Shown: positions 32,761 through 46,568, counted from the first letter of the stretch. The stretch is 64,000 bases of DNA from Streblospio benedicti (GCA_019095985.1 CM032660.1:61437329-61501328), one strand, 5' to 3'. Numbers and translations are program-made. Notes: generated by a model not told the origin, from the letters alone.

Positions 32761-33330
32761 AACTTTGAATATCATTTTGCCTGTGAATCACAAGCAAGTC
32801 AAACATTAAAATGTCGAAACTATGAAATGTGCAAAATTAGAAACTGAACCTCCTGCATTCACCTACCTTACCGTAACGTTGCATTCAACAACCTAACCAT
32901 AAAACAAAGCTACAAGAATTTACAGTGTGGTGTAAACGTTAGCTTTACTGTAAATGCATACACATGTTCAATTCGACAGAACAATGTCAATGTATTGGAA
33001 TTTATATTCCAAATTAAATATATGCATATGTAAAGCCACAAGCCATATAATAGAGTATTGTACAATTTTCTAATAACTAGATTAAGTCACAACGTTCTCA
33101 TACACGACCCTGCTGAGATTATAGATACTAGCCACTGTGTCGTCGCAGTGCGAGTAACGCGTGTTCAGCGCATCATTTCAGTATTTCAAAATGACGGAAG
33201 GCACTCACATACAATTTTTCTTTCACTGATTTATCAACTTCGATAGTAGTATCGATCTTTTACCCATGATTATATGTTTTAAGTGGATACACTACATATG
33301 GGTGCATTTTTTATACAATGTCTAATGTCA

Positions 33331-33690
33331 AATGTAGCTTGATAAAAAGTGCATTGAAAGTCTGTCTTGGATGATGAGGACATTATGAAATATCTTTAAA
33401 TGCTTATTTTTATTCTAACGTTTTTAATTCCTTATGTCTTAATAATGTAATTCAAATATACTATTTGTTTACTAAAAGATGGTTTCATTTAATTGCCTAT
33501 TTATTAGTTGGGTTGGAATTTGTAAACGTATCTTTGTAGGAAATAGACACGATTTTAGCATAGTATAATAATATTAAATTTGTTGCTTTTCGGTTGCACT
33601 AAGATCAATCCCTGATTTTAACAAATCGTTACAATCAAGGGTGGATCTTCGTTTTCCTGAATATCAACAGAGAGAGGATTAGATGGTCCC
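33331..33690. repeat. 365-bp dispersed repeat, copy 2
   Basis: Direct copy of 27912-28276, ending AGAGAGGATTAGATGGTCCC. Confidence 0.8.
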
Positions 33691-33830
33691 TACATATTGG
33701 TGTAATATTTTACGTGATGTATTGCTGGATTGCTTTGTTTTAAGTTTCTCTTTTGACTACTGATACGAGTAGCGCGAATCAGCTGCCAGTAGGCGAGGGG
33801 GTAATGCGATTTTTTGGGTCGGGTAAGGGG

Positions 33831-34330
33831 CAAAACCCACAGCAACGGATGGTCGCCGTACGGCTGCCGCACGGCAAATCTGCCGTACGGCAATTATAAA
33901 CCCACCGTGACGGATCATATAAGTTGATTAGCTTTAGATTATTATGATTCTTAGTATCATTATCATCATATATATTATATTATATATAAAAAAATATATA
34001 AAAAATGAAAAATGAAAATGAAAAAACAAATAACTGTAGACGTCTTACAATGATAATGTGTGTTTGAATTTAAACTCATATAACTATCAAGTTCTACTTT
34101 TATAGTTACGTTTAATTTTGGCAACGTTCACGTAGTTCTACTTCTTTGTATAGTGACATAGACAGACGAGTAAGTTTGCCGAGACGGTGTTTTCTGTTTT
34201 CAGATACTACTTTTCTTGTCATTATATATTAACATTAATAAACACATTACTAGTAAATGATCAATTACTGGTTAAGGTGATTTATGTAAGGCTATATTTG
34301 ATACCAATCCGTCACTATGGGTTTTACCCA
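33831..34330. repeat. Inverted-end element with AAACCCA...GTGACGGAT termini
   Basis: AAACCCACCGTGACGGAT (about 33898) is mirrored by ATCCGTCACTATGGGTTTTA (about 34306). A related left end with GGCAAAACCCACAGCAACGG and three GCCGTACGGC-type palindromes lies at 33831-33897. More copies of these ends occur at 35511-35600. Confidence 0.5.
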
Positions 34331-34347
34331 ATAGAAAAGTTACTTAA

Positions 34348-34881
34348 AGCGAGGGGCACATTCCACCTTGAGGCCTTGGTCAGCCCAAGGCTTGTTCATA
34401 GGTTGCGGCATTAATTACGGCGTTTTCCTACGTATTGACAAAAAAACAGCTTTGGTATTTTTTACGCACGGGCACCGTGCGTTATGATTCGGCACAGGAG
34501 TGGTTTTATTGGTTGGCCGGCGATCAACTTGCATAGAACGTGCGATGTACCCGCGTATAACTTACGCATTTTGCGCACCGTGTGATTGCCACGGATCCGC
34601 GACGCTCATTACAAAATTGTGACGGCCCCCGTACTGCGTCTGTGCCGACAAAGTGCGGGTAAATCATCTGCGTTTAACGTAATTTTCTCGCACTCGTCTC
34701 ACTTACAGTCAGACCATGATAGTGGCCGTAGAAGAAGTTTGGCAAGCCAATCTCCTTCTGCGGCCACGGTAATGAAAAAACGTACGTTGGCTGCACTGCA
34801 TATACGCACGGATCCTCACGTTTTCTATGCGTTTTTGGTCGTAGACTGGCTGTACCTTGTGGTGGAATGTGCCCCTCGCTT
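34348..34881 (+). mobile_element. GC-rich TTAA-flanked MITE, copy B1
   Basis: 534 bp, inverted ends AGCGAGGGGCACATTCCACC / GGTGGAATGTGCCCCTCGCT, TTAA on both sides (34344-34347 and 34882-34885). The interior is rich in CGCACG and CGTACG. The TTAA duplication suggests piggyBac or Kolobok; no transposase is present. Confidence 0.85.
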
Positions 34882-34885
34882 TTAA

Positions 34886-35416
34886 GTGAGGGGCAACATT
34901 CCAACTTGGCGGTGGTCGCCACAAGGCGTGTTGAGGTCTGCGGCGTCTACGGCGTTTTCGCAAGCATTGAAAAAAAGAACAGTTGTGGGCATACGCATGG
35001 GCTCCGTGCGTTAAGAGTGAGTCGGCACAGGGAGTGGTTTTTATTGAGGTGGCCGTGCCCTCAACTTGCATAGAACTGCATAGCACGTGCGCGTATAGCT
35101 TACGTCCCTACGCACCGTGTGATTACAAAAGTACGGGATCCGCACGTTCATGGTACAGGCAACGCACGGCCCCAGTACTGTATCTGTGCCGACAACGTGC
35201 GGGTAAATCCTCTGTGTTTAAGGTAAGGTCACCGCACTGCCTCCTTACGGTCAGACCTTGACGTAGGGTGGTCGTAGAAGAAGTTTGGCGGCCGCCGTAC
35301 GGCCTTGAAAAAACGTACGTTTGCAGCACTGTACACTCACGGATTCTCACGTTTTCTATGCGTTTTTGGCAGTAGACAGGTTGTAGACCCACCTTGCGAT
35401 GGAATGTGCCCCTCGC
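34886..35416 (+). mobile_element. GC-rich TTAA-flanked MITE, copy B2
   Basis: 531 bp, head-to-tail with B1, sharing one TTAA at the junction; the other TTAA is at 35417-35420. Reads GTGAGGGGCAACATTCC at the left and GGAATGTGCCCCTCGC at the right. Confidence 0.85.
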
Positions 35417-35604
35417 TTAAAGCAATTCATCCGACGCCGTACGGCTCGTTCGTGTCGATTTCCCCCCCCCTCCCTAGGCGATTGAAAAATGGATCCGTAT
35501 GGCAGAATTTCACTGTGGGTTTTACCTTATGTAAAATGCATTGGAGCAATTCCCACGACGTTGACGTACGGCTCCCGTACGGCTGCCGTGGGTTTTGCCA
35601 CTAA

Positions 35605-36099
35605 AGCGAGGGGCACATTCCACCTTGCGGCAATGGTCGCCGCAAGGCGTCTTGAGGTCTGAGGCGTCTACGGCATTTTCCGCACGCATTGACAAACATA
35701 CTGTTGTAGGCACTTCAGCATGGCCTCCGTGCGTTGTGAGTGCGTCGGCACAGGGGGTGGTTTTTATTGAGGTGGCCGTGCGATCAAGATCCATCAAACG
35801 TGCGTTGTACTCGCGTATAACTTACGTTCTACGCACCGTGTGATTACACGTTCATGGTACAGGGAACGCACGGCCCCAGGACTGTGTCTGTGCTGACAAC
35901 GTGCGCGTAAATCCTCTGCGTTTCACGTAAGGTCTCCGCACTGCCTCCTTGCGGTTAGGCCAAGACGCAGGGTGGTCACCGTACGGCCTTGAAAAAAAAC
36001 GGACCTTTGCCGCACTGTACACTCACGGATTGCTACGATTTCTATTTTTGGTCGTAGACTGGCTGTAGATCCACCTTGCGGTGGAATGTGCTCCTCGCT
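35605..36099 (+). mobile_element. GC-rich TTAA-flanked MITE, copy B3
   Basis: 495 bp with AGCGAGGGGCACATTCCACC and GGTGGAATGTGCTCCTCGCT ends. Flanks CTAA and TTAC are decayed TTAA sites. Between B2 and B3 (35421-35604) lie more CCGTACGG palindromes and GTGGGTTTTGCC ends of the 33831 element. Confidence 0.8.
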
Positions 36100-36489
36100 T
36101 TACGCTGCTTTGTGTAACAACTGTGCCATCTTCTATATCTACCAAAACAGCATATATGGGCATTGAAAATCAATTAATCATAATGTACATTGAATTCAAA
36201 ATTAATTTATTTTATATATGCATTTATATTGACAGTTACGGATTCTGACAGTACAAGTAGACTGAAACTAAGTTCCTGTATATGTATTAGTTTATACCAT
36301 AATAACATGTTAAAAATTCTTTTCATGGTGGTCAGTTTGTACTAGGATTTAAATTTCGCAACTTTTCTTAACAGGGATGAAATTATCTTTTACTAGAAGT
36401 TTTATAGTTTCTGGATTCATGATATGTAGATACCAACATAATGTTTGGTGGCTCAGAAATTTACATTTTCACACGAAAATGCTAGGTTT

Positions 36490-36795
36490 AAACAGTTAGA
36501 GGTGGATCATGTCAAAGAAGTTCTGTCAGTAGACGGGTATAAACCATGGTAGTTCAAGATCCCCAAGAAGAAAGAGAGGACCAAGGATTCAGATAGTTCA
36601 ACAAGTGACAAGGTGCTACCAGTGCAGTTACCTTATATGAAAGGGGTCTCGAAAGTGTTGTAGAGAGTGTTAAGAAATCATGGTGTTCCAATTTACCATA
36701 AACCTTTCAATACCCTGAGTGGTCTGTACAATGCCATATCATACAGGTTGATGTGGTGCGTGACACCAGATATGTTTCAAGTCACAAAGAGCCAA
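36490..36795 (+). mobile_element. Penelope-like element fossil (segment before GIY-YIG)
   Basis: Degenerate + strand coding with VQLPYMKGVSKVL and NHGVPIYHKPFNTLSGL, the LPYxxGVSExL...KPxxTL pattern between the reverse transcriptase and GIY-YIG parts of Penelope-like elements. Broken; about 300 bp remain. The MITE at 36828 sits just after it. Confidence 0.6.
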
Positions 36796-36827
36796 CAGTG
36801 AGCACCGAGAGGCAAAGGTTCACACCG

Positions 36828-36938
36828 CATAGGCAGATCCAGGTTTTTGGAAAAGGGGGGCGCACTTACGGGATTTTATGAAAAACCCATTGAAAATGAA
36901 GTATTTTGGTGTGAAAAGGCCCCCTGGATCTGCCTATG
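36828..36938. mobile_element. CATAGGCAGATCC-family MITE, copy A2
   Basis: 111 bp, with a perfect 5-bp target duplication CACCG at 36823-36827 and 36939-36943. Confidence 0.9.
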
Positions 36939-36943
36939 CACCG

Positions 36944-37772
36944 CACACGCCCCTTTATATAAAGATTGGGATGATCCTGAAATAGGCCAAGAATGATCTT
37001 CTTCCAAAATCAGTTTAGTTTCCTAGTTTCCAGGGCATCTGTCATAAAATGTTATATATTTGCTGCCAACATTCATATGCAACACTATATGCGCTTAGCT
37101 TGAACAAAACGTTTTTCTCCAAACTAATGGATTATGTTATATATCATGTTAACTACAGACGACAAAATCCATGAAATCATTTTGCCTTTTTTTCCCAAAC
37201 ATTCGACACAATTAGGTCAAATGAGAAATGTACTGCCAAGAAGATCACGTGGTTATATTGGGTGTCACGTGCATGTCGCGTGCTCAGACAAACAGAACGC
37301 TACAATAATGGAGCCCAAACCACCACCTGCATTTTTACCCGTCTTTGGCCATGGATGTCATCCAACACGATAGACGCCCACGAATATCAGTCTAGACGCA
37401 AATCAATTTTACCCCTACACAAAAAAGTAAGCCCCAATTTTGGGTTCATTAGAAGCCTTTGATCATGGTTTTATTTACAAACTTCTACGGGGTCTGTGCT
37501 GTAGGTTTACCCCCAATATCCTTTACACCATCCATGCCTATAAGCAGCCCTACAATGTCTACCCGTGCGCATAGTCACCTTTTTTCTCAGCAAATTTTCA
37601 TCGAACATCCCATCACAGGCTTCCAAACTCCCAAAATCTATGTTGGATAATGGAGGTCACATGACTGAACTGTTATGATTGACAGCTCGGGGAAAATTGT
37701 GCTGATGATCCGATTTGCTGAAGGTTTCAATTACTTTCAAGGTAAAACTTGCATGAGTGATAATTGTGTGCT
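36944..37772. other. No recognisable gene
   Basis: Ordinary sequence. The frames at 37134-37650 show no domain or splice structure that I recognise. Confidence 0.4.
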
Positions 37773-38122
37773 TCCGTGACCGAGTGGATAGGGAGTTGAA
37801 CTCGTGACCAGAAGGTCGCGGGTTCGATTCCCAGTCGGGTCTGGTGCTTAGTGTTGAGCAAACCTACCTCTAACAGGTTGCACACTGCTCCGTGGTACCT
37901 ACACGTTAAATAGGTACAGGTCAGGCGAGTGAACGCTTATGTGAGTGATTAGCACGTCTCCGCTATGGTAGCGATGTGTTGTATGCTCCCCAGGGAGTTG
38001 AGAAGGATATAGTGTGACAAGGATGCCAATGACCTGGTGTAAACATGTAAAGTCGCTAGAGCATGATAACAGTGAAATGCGACTATAAATAACCACATTT
38101 ACATTAACACTTACATAACTTT
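37773..38122 (+). mobile_element. tRNA-derived SINE
   Basis: Same family as 26397, with a better B box (GGTTCGATTCC) and the same TGTTGAGCAAACC body and ATTTACAT-type tail. Confidence 0.85.
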
Positions 38123-38833
38123 AAATTGAATAAAAAGCCAAATTGAATAATAAGCCTGCGATAGATGAAACTGTCAAGTCTGCAATGTCGGAATCCGTTG
38201 CCTCATACTGGTGATTGCTACCAGCTGTTAAAAAAGATGAAAAACAGGATGGCGAAAATGTGCTAGACTAGCCCCAAAATTAGCCTCTATTATTTAGGTA
38301 TTTTAGATATAAACGCTCTAGCAAACTGATCTATGATTCTCACATGGTGGATTAATAGCCAAAGCAGATGGACAAGGGAGTAAAATTGACGGTGCTGTGG
38401 ACTTTATGGGCATGATAATCAAATAGTGCATGAGCACGTGAAAATCATGGGGGAAAGTTTGCATAGATAGATTGGACCACACAAAGCACACACTCTATTC
38501 GCATATATATTGTTTTCACTTTGCACAGTCGGTGGTCTTATTAGTCCAACCACAGCTTTGCTGGTTGGCCAATTGTATTATTTTTTCCCTTTGCGTGTAA
38601 CCTATGTGCAACATTTTGTAGAAAAAAAAACTGCATGGTATGACCTCATACTTTCTTATCATTCTTAGATCAGAATGAATAAGTAAACTGTAGCTGACGT
38701 GGTTTTTAATGGACATTATCCATTTGGTAGGACAATTACTTTGCTCGTAAATCTGCACACACAAACACAAACAGCTGTTACGTTTTAACAGGGGCGCTGC
38801 AACATTGACGAGGGGGTCATATAGTAAAAATGT

Positions 38834-39033
38834 AATTGGTGATTTGCCCTAAATATTGAGCGTGAATTGTGAATTGCCTGTATTTAAGTGCGTGAAATGT
38901 GATGGAACCTATTATTGGTGACTGGTGTGCTCAGTACATTACAAAGGCTGTGATTGGTGATTTGCCCTAAATCTTGGGCGTGAATTGTGAATTGCCTGTA
39001 TTTAAATGTGTGTGAAATGTGATGGAACCTATT
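38834..39033. repeat. Tandem duplication of an 80-bp unit
   Basis: TTGGTGATTTGCCCTAAAT, GCGTGAATTGTGAATTGCCT and GTGATGGAACCTATT occur at 38834-38913 and again at 38951-39033, with a 37-bp spacer. Confidence 0.8.
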
Positions 39034-40446
39034 CAATTACAATTCCGTGGATTGGTGAAAGACAATGAAATGGAAAAAATGTTGCTGAATCGATTTTCAT
39101 CAAGGCTATATACCCCCCCCCTCATTGACTATATCGGGGTCATAACACTTACTATCCCCCTCCCCCAAATCTATGAAAGGTCATCATAATCGGTGCAGTG
39201 AGAGGCTGCTATCTGGGTTTATGCCCCAGACAGATGCGCGCGCACATAACCTCGCAGTTAGTGAGGCCGTAACGACCATTACGAGAGTCCTAATGGCTGC
39301 CATGTGTTGCCATGTTTCTTTCATGACTTTATTGGGGTTGATTGGTGTTTTATATCCAGTTGATCAGTGAATGAGTGAGTCTGTATCGCTGTATGAATGC
39401 GTGTGAGTGATTGATATTGGCATATATTCAACAATGATTCTATTCATCAGAGACCCTGGCGATACAATCATCAGATATGAGCACGTCAAATGCAATTGAA
39501 GCCCAGTAGTAGGAAGCATTTTGGTGCTGGAGATAATTTGTTTCATTTCCTTGGTGCTACCTTGAGGTGTTTTATTACTGACGTGTGCGCGTGCGCAGGT
39601 GTCCCGGATGTAGGCCATATTTATGCTGTGATGTCGGGCCCATTGTAAAGTGTGTGCTATACATTTACAGTCAGTGTAAACACCATGACTTGTGTGCACT
39701 AGCTAGGAATAGTTGTTGTAGTTCCAAACGTTCTGCAAAACAAAATGTATATATTAGCACATTCAATCCGTATAGTTTTTTTATAACCCAACATAAATGC
39801 CACGCAGAACAAGCGAAAAATCAGACAATATTCATTACAAGAAAAATAAGATTTAAAAAATACAATCCAATTGAACAAAAATGAAAAAGAAAGCCATTGC
39901 ATCGAGTGAGTTCTTCAAAATATGGCCGCAAGTGGCTTATAAAGGGTTATGAATGCGACAATTGGGCCAAAACCATCAGGGTGCGTCTTTGGAGTGATAC
40001 GGTAATGTAAGGGCCGACTGTTCAGCCAATTTCATGCTGAAAAGGGACTTATGATCGAAGCCGCATGCGTGAAATACAAATCAGTCACAATGTACACACT
40101 TGCTGCTGCAGTTTTGCTCTGGATTGGAGGTTGTTTCTTTAATAGCTGTACGCGATTTGAAAGGAGTTTCATGGGGCCAGGTATTTTGCTGTATGGTGTC
40201 ATCAAGACATTGATAGAAGTGGAAATTGTGTTATATTTAATTCATCCGTAGGAAGTGTAGATTAGAATCTATAAGGAGTAAATTGCATCCACTTCAAGTG
40301 AAAATTTGCAATTGCATTTCTACTCTAGAGACACATTTTTTGCGTCTTTTCTATACAGCAGGAACCGACATTACCCGACTATTTGTCGCAGTTTTAGTCT
40401 TATTTCAGTTATAAATGCTCTGAAAATGGAGAAGGGATTTCCTGCA
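39034..40446. other. No recognisable gene
   Basis: No exon or repeat recognised. The short frames at 39173-40251 lack any domain signature. Confidence 0.4.
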
Positions 40447-40609
40447 CAATGGCATATCCGTTTTTTTAAAAAGGGGGGGGGCTTCAAGAATTTCATGAGT
40501 TTTTTACGCGCGATCGATGGTGGACGTGTAAAAATCCTATGAAAATTAAGCATTTTGGTGGGAAAGGGTGCGGTGCGCCCCCTGCGTCCCCCCCCCGGAT
40601 CTGCCTATG
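40447..40609. mobile_element. CATAGGCAGATCC-family MITE, copy A5
   Basis: The left end is decayed (CAATGGCATATCCG), the right end is GGATCTGCCTATG. The interior includes CGCGCGATCGATGGTGGACG, found also in copy A7 at 44222. Flanks CTGCA/CTGCG match at 4 of 5 bases. Confidence 0.75.
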
Positions 40610-42021
40610 CTGCGTGACCTAACGAATAAAAAGAGTGATCTTGAAACAATAACGCAAACGGGGAACATGCCCAAGAGAAGTACATCGGAACAGCACAGCC
40701 GCCCCCACCACCGGCCTCTTCAAACGTGACAGGCTCCTACTTAATTGCAGACATCGTCTTCTGTCTGTGCAAGGCACGTTCTCGCGAGAGTCACTGTCAC
40801 TTTTCACTCTAATTACTGCTAATAATGTCGTTTCGTCCTGACGTCCACGCATGGTCGAGTAGATTGTGTTCCATCTTTTCATCCTTTCACTTTTTTTTTT
40901 GTTTGTTTTTGTTTTTTTTTGCTGTTTGTTGTTTTTAAAACGTGTTGAGTGAAATGATATTTGAATGTAGGAGTTGATGATTACCTGACGTCGAGCGTGT
41001 AAGAAAAGCTTGCTTTCACTGGTATATGGGGGGTGGGGGTTAATCAATCACCCTCCTAAAAATGATAATAAATAATGAAATAATAGAAAAGCAAAATGAA
41101 AACAATAAAAAAAACAATTAGCCTGATATTCTTGACATGGACAACTTCTAATCAATTTCTTCAATATGCGGAAATCATAAAAGAAAAAGTCTCAAATGTA
41201 ACAGTAAAACGCAATGTATTATGATAGACCCACACAATCTACACTTTACATATACATGATAGTGATAATCAGTATTTTTTTTACTGTGTAAGGAGATACA
41301 TGTACAGTCCATGCAATGTTTCATGTAATTGCATGCAGTTGAGGGTATAGTTATAAAGTTTCCCCTATGTCAGTAAATATGATCAACTTACTACACTCTC
41401 GCGTAAGTGTTTCCGCATCGCTGGGCTATGCTCGGAAGGTGTAAAGTCTAATCATATGGATGTATGACACTATGAGCGTGGAGGAACGTGATTTCCATTC
41501 GTGCATCAACTTACTTCAAACATCCAACATACATCATTAGTATGAACATCACGACAAGAATAGAGAACACAATGACAATCCGCATGTTCATTATGCGAAA
41601 GAAAACCTAGATCAAAAGTGCTCAGAGAGCACAGTGTCGCTTGAACAACCTTGACTTATGGTCAGCAAAGATGTTTGCTAAACGGTTATGGAAATCTTGA
41701 CTAAAGGTACACACTTACAATAATGTGCTTAATAATACTGGCGCCGTTATGCATATATTGATCTTGCAGCAGCGCACAACACACAGCATCAAGTAGACTT
41801 TTGCTGCTGTTGTAATATTGATTTTTCATCGTGCATCCAATACTAGTAAGAATGTCGAAAATGGACAACGAATGGCAATCTGGAAAGCACACTTTAATTG
41901 GCAAAGTGAACAAAATCAAATAACTTTTGGTGTTGCCTAATATAGCCTCATAGTTATGTAAAGTTTGAACGAAATCGGTTGATCGGTAAACGCTCTAACT
42001 TGTCCGGAAACATACCAACTT
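40610..42021. other. No recognisable gene
   Basis: The 142-residue minus frame at 40619-41047 is lysine/arginine-rich and low in complexity, with no known domain. The rest is AT-rich. Confidence 0.4.
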
Positions 42022-42200
42022 ACAGTAGAAACTCTCTACTAGGACCACCTTTGGAGCCAGTGTTAATTGGCCTCAATAAAGAGATGGTCTCTATACAGAG
42101 GTTCTTTTTGGTAGCTTTATGAAGGTTTGGGGGCGTGAAAATTGGTCTTATTATAGAGGTGGTCGCAATAGAGAAGTGGTCGCAATTGGAGGTTTTACTG
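42022..42200. mobile_element. MITE of the AGAACCTCTCTATT family, copy M1
   Basis: Starts ACAGTAGAAACTCTCTACTA and ends TTGGAGGTTTTACTG. The interior has ACCAGTG-like and GGTAGCTTTAT phrases. Copies lie at 63448 and 63651. Confidence 0.7.
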
Positions 42201-42739
42201 AAGTTGGTTAGTTAGTTACAAACGAAACAAACACAAAGCTTTGCTTCAGCAGCTGAAGCGACGCAATGACAGTCATAACTACGTCACTAATCAAAAGCAG
42301 TTTTTTTTTGCCTTCACTATAAAGTGCTATTTTTCATACTTGTGAGCACTGGCGAGAAAAAAAGGAAGTCGCATTGACACTAATATATCAAGGAACGCTA
42401 TGATTATCATCAACACAAATTGAGGGAAACCCATTTAATTGGAGTGGCGAGGTTTCTTTCTTTGACGTAAGCACGATAATTTCCATTTGCATTTCACACA
42501 CTTTGGTTCGCAAGGCTTTTTTTTCCTCTCAGAGTTGTCTATTACCCGTTTATGCTAAAGCTGTGTCTGGGGCTTGTATGGCTTTGAGTATTTTAAATAT
42601 GCATTCAATATGATATATAATTTTGCAACTGTTTTGCAATTTACTATTGGCATCTACGGTTTGACGTACCTCATTCCTATTTTTACGACCGGAAACTCAG
42701 ACATTGCACACACCCCATTGACCCAGTCTAGACGCCCAG

Positions 42740-43156
42740 ATGTCCAATCGCCCCAATACAATATCCGCGTGTCATTGCGTCCATGGAGCCAATCTGTTGA
42801 TTAATTTCATTTTATTTGACATGACATTATGAATTGATATACAACCCACTCTTTGTCTCAGTCAGCTTTTACACAGTTATGATTTGAGTGGATGCTGGGA
42901 AATATACTCTACGATATCTTGTAATTGTGAATATCATTTTGCCTGTGAATCACAAGCAAGGCCCAATAAAAAAGATGACTCAAATGTCCAATCGCCCCAA
43001 TACTAAATATCCGCGTGTCATTGCGTCCATGTTCAAGACCAATCTGTTGATCAATTTGATTTTATTTGACATGACAATGTATGAATAGAGATATACAACC
43101 CACATAGATACCTTTGTCTTTGAATGTCATTTTGCCTGTGATTCACAAGCAAGGCC
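42740..43156. repeat. Tandem duplication of an about 240-bp unit
   Basis: ATGTCCAATCGCCCCAATAC, CGCGTGTCATTGCGTCCATG, ATTTGACATGACA and TTTTGCCTGTGA occur at 42740-42963 and again at 42984-43156. The GCCTGTGAATCACAAGCAAG phrase also occurs near 32780. Confidence 0.75.
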
Positions 43157-43526
43157 AAAAGTTAAAGTGTCATAACCGCCAAATGTGATAAAGATTTACC
43201 GAACGTCGCATTCACCTACATAAGCGTAAAACAAAGCTGGAAAATGCTATCTTCTTTACTGATATCTCGACACATCAATGTTTTTGAATAATAAAAAATT
43301 AAATATATTATGTGCTGAGATTTACAATAGAATACATCAAGCCACTGTTGTCTACCGATTATATCTGTATTATCTGTATTCTCCCATGAACAACAAAGCA
43401 AACTATATATTGAGTCTTGTCATATGGTGAACACCAAAAACAATAAAAATGAAACAAATCAAACTGAACTGTAATATGACTTGTCCACTCGTGGGCCGAC
43501 TCCCGAATGTACAAAAGTGAAAGCTG

Positions 43527-44000
43527 TGTCTTGTCTCCCCCTTGTTCTGTTCCACAACAGCCCATGGCCTATTAACAAAATGATGCCTCTAGTGGCCATT
43601 AAATAGACAATTACGTGATGTAAAGCGGATCTAAATTCCAGACACAAATGTATTTTTAACAAGAATAAAACAATGAAAAGTCATGAAAAAGTGACTTTTT
43701 ATAATAAGAAATTGATCTATTCTTTGCTGTAGCTTCACCTTGTCATTTTTAGTTGGCTGGCATGTCTACTGTGTCGTTAGATAAGCAAAAATGTTAATTT
43801 TTGTGTCAGTAGATTGGAATGTTTGACTCACACACAATTGTTGAAAAACAATTGTGTCGGCCGTCACGTGCTAAAAACGATTGTGTCTTGTCTCCCCCTT
43901 GTTCTGTTTCACAAGAGCCCATGGCCTAAAAAAAATGAAGCCTCTAGTGGTCATTAAATAGACAATTACATGATGTAGAGCAGATCTAAATCCCAGACAC
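43527..44000. repeat. Direct repeats of about 118 bp, 240 bp apart
   Basis: GTGTCTTGTCTCCCCCTTGT, AGCCCATGGCCTA, CCTCTAGTGG and CATTAAATAGACAATTAC occur at 43527-43645 and 43883-44000. Confidence 0.8.
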
Positions 44001-44221
44001 TGCGGCCAATGCCCGCCACACGACACCCCTTGTCGTCAGCGACGTCACCACCCCACAGGCGGGGTCGTCTGCCGAATTAGCATATACATGAGTGTGGTGA
44101 GGAAAAAAAAAACTCACCGTGATTCATAGGGTGTGTGTGGCGGGTGCTCATGAGGTTAGTAGTAGTGGGAATGGGGGTAAGGGACGGCAGCGGTCGGGAC
44201 AAACGTCCCATGGGACGTAGT

Positions 44222-44455
<234 letters not shown>

Positions 44456-45609
44456 TGCACGGGACGTGCTGAATGGATGCAGCAAATGGAAGGCACACGC
44501 ACACTTAAACAAGATGTGTCCAAACTCCAAACTCACACTATCCTATGAGGTTACACTAATTCATGATAACTCAGATTGGACATTTGAAGATTATTGAGGA
44601 GAGTGTGAAGTTGATCTATGAAGTAAGTTAAGCTAGGGAAATATAGTATAACAGCCCACCCCGGATAGAAGATTTGGGCTACACAACTGCATTGTCTGCT
44701 GCGGCCCATACGCTCATAAAGCACTGCAGATTGCAATGCAGATGTGGAAATATGGGAGAGGAGGTGGGTCAGGAAAGTGTGAGATGATAGAATTCATGAC
44801 TCTTTACAAACCCTACCTTTGGTGCGTTCATTAACGGTAACACTGTTTCTCCATCAGGCGCAATCTGGTGCATTACGTTAAGATAGATGACATTGAGGCA
44901 ATTACAGTGAAAATACAGACGTGCTATATTTAGAGTGGAGAACAAGGTTTGATAGTTTGGCTTCACTTACACTGACGGGCAGCAGACGGCTGTGATGATA
45001 ACCTTCAATTTGGTTGCTTTTTGCCGATTATGCTGGGGAGTCTGTTTGAAAATTGAATAGAGAAATACGCTGTGTCTTATTGGACATTTACGTTATCGAA
45101 TTTAGTCAATCAAGGTGCAATGTTTCACAGTCTAAATATAGGACTATGTCAACACGTTAGAAAGCGGCTGTATGCACCCACAGTTATGGGGTTTATGAAT
45201 GAGCATTGCTGACTGGATCGTAGCTATTCCAACCTATTTGCATGGTCTTTGAAAGCATTCGCCTACCTTACCACTTATTTGTAAAGTTGACACCAAGAAT
45301 AAAAATGGCAATCCATATTAACAATCAAATATAATACAGCACAATCCAATGCAGATTGTGAAAAGGGGCTAAGTGAAATGGTTTGACGGGTACTTGGAAT
45401 TCTTCTCAGGCAGTGTGCAGATTGAAAACGGATCTTGTCCCAATGGGAGCATTTCAAATGATAACGATGGGAATTCGTAAATACCTGGCTTGAATATATA
45501 CAGGACACTGATGAGAAAGCAAATGATTGGATATGGTTTGTATCACTACTACCTAGTATCACGATGTACATGTACACATATATCCAAAACAAAATTATGT
45601 GATCTACTT

Positions 45610-45770
45610 ATATTGGTTTAGACTTTATTGTTATTTTAAAATCATACTTGCAACTGTGAAAACTGCACAGTACAGGAAAATACAATACAACAGTGGAAGT
45701 TTATTCCATAATTTAGGTGCTGCTGTTTTAAATGCTCTATCACCATAAGACTTGGTTCTTGATCTACTTA
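45610..45770 (-). pseudogene. L2/CR1-like LINE 3' fragment
   Basis: Minus strand reads SRSRTKSYGDRAFKTAAPKL, then WNKLPLL, the conserved YGDRAFxxAAPxLWNxLP motif near the C-terminus of L2/CR1 pol. Only about 50 codons survive. Host context unknown. Confidence 0.7.
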
Positions 45771-46156
45771 TTTTTCATTTATTTATTACAGTCTCAAATT
45801 CTTTAAGCAATCGGTTAATTCGAAAAGCCAAACTGATAGCATTGCCACTTTAACGAGCACATCATACTGGATTAGCCTCGATTGTTGATCAATTCAACAA
45901 AGACATTGGATTAAGCCACGTGTAAAACCAAATTAAACACTTCCTGCACAAAAGATGGCGCTTCGATGTCACGTGACAGCCAATTAGACGGGGCCTCAGA
46001 CGTAAACAAAGATTTTTTCTCTCTCTTTCACTGGGACAGCAAAATGATTAACAGGGTGGCTTTCAAAACGCGATGGTGTTTTCTAATTACTTGTCAGCAT
46101 TTCGCACGAATTACATCATGTGTTGATTTTGGCGATAAACCACTTGCATTGCTATT

Positions 46157-46568
<412 letters not shown>

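Noticed and set aside
34586-35843. Several frames of 82-125 residues at 34-36 kb and again at 60.1-60.8 kb
   Set aside because: They are repeated in every copy of the GC-rich TTAA MITE and change frame between copies, so they reflect repeat composition, not genes.
40619-41047. 142-residue minus-strand frame
   Set aside because: Low-complexity Lys/Arg-rich translation of an A/T-run region, with no domain and no splice context.
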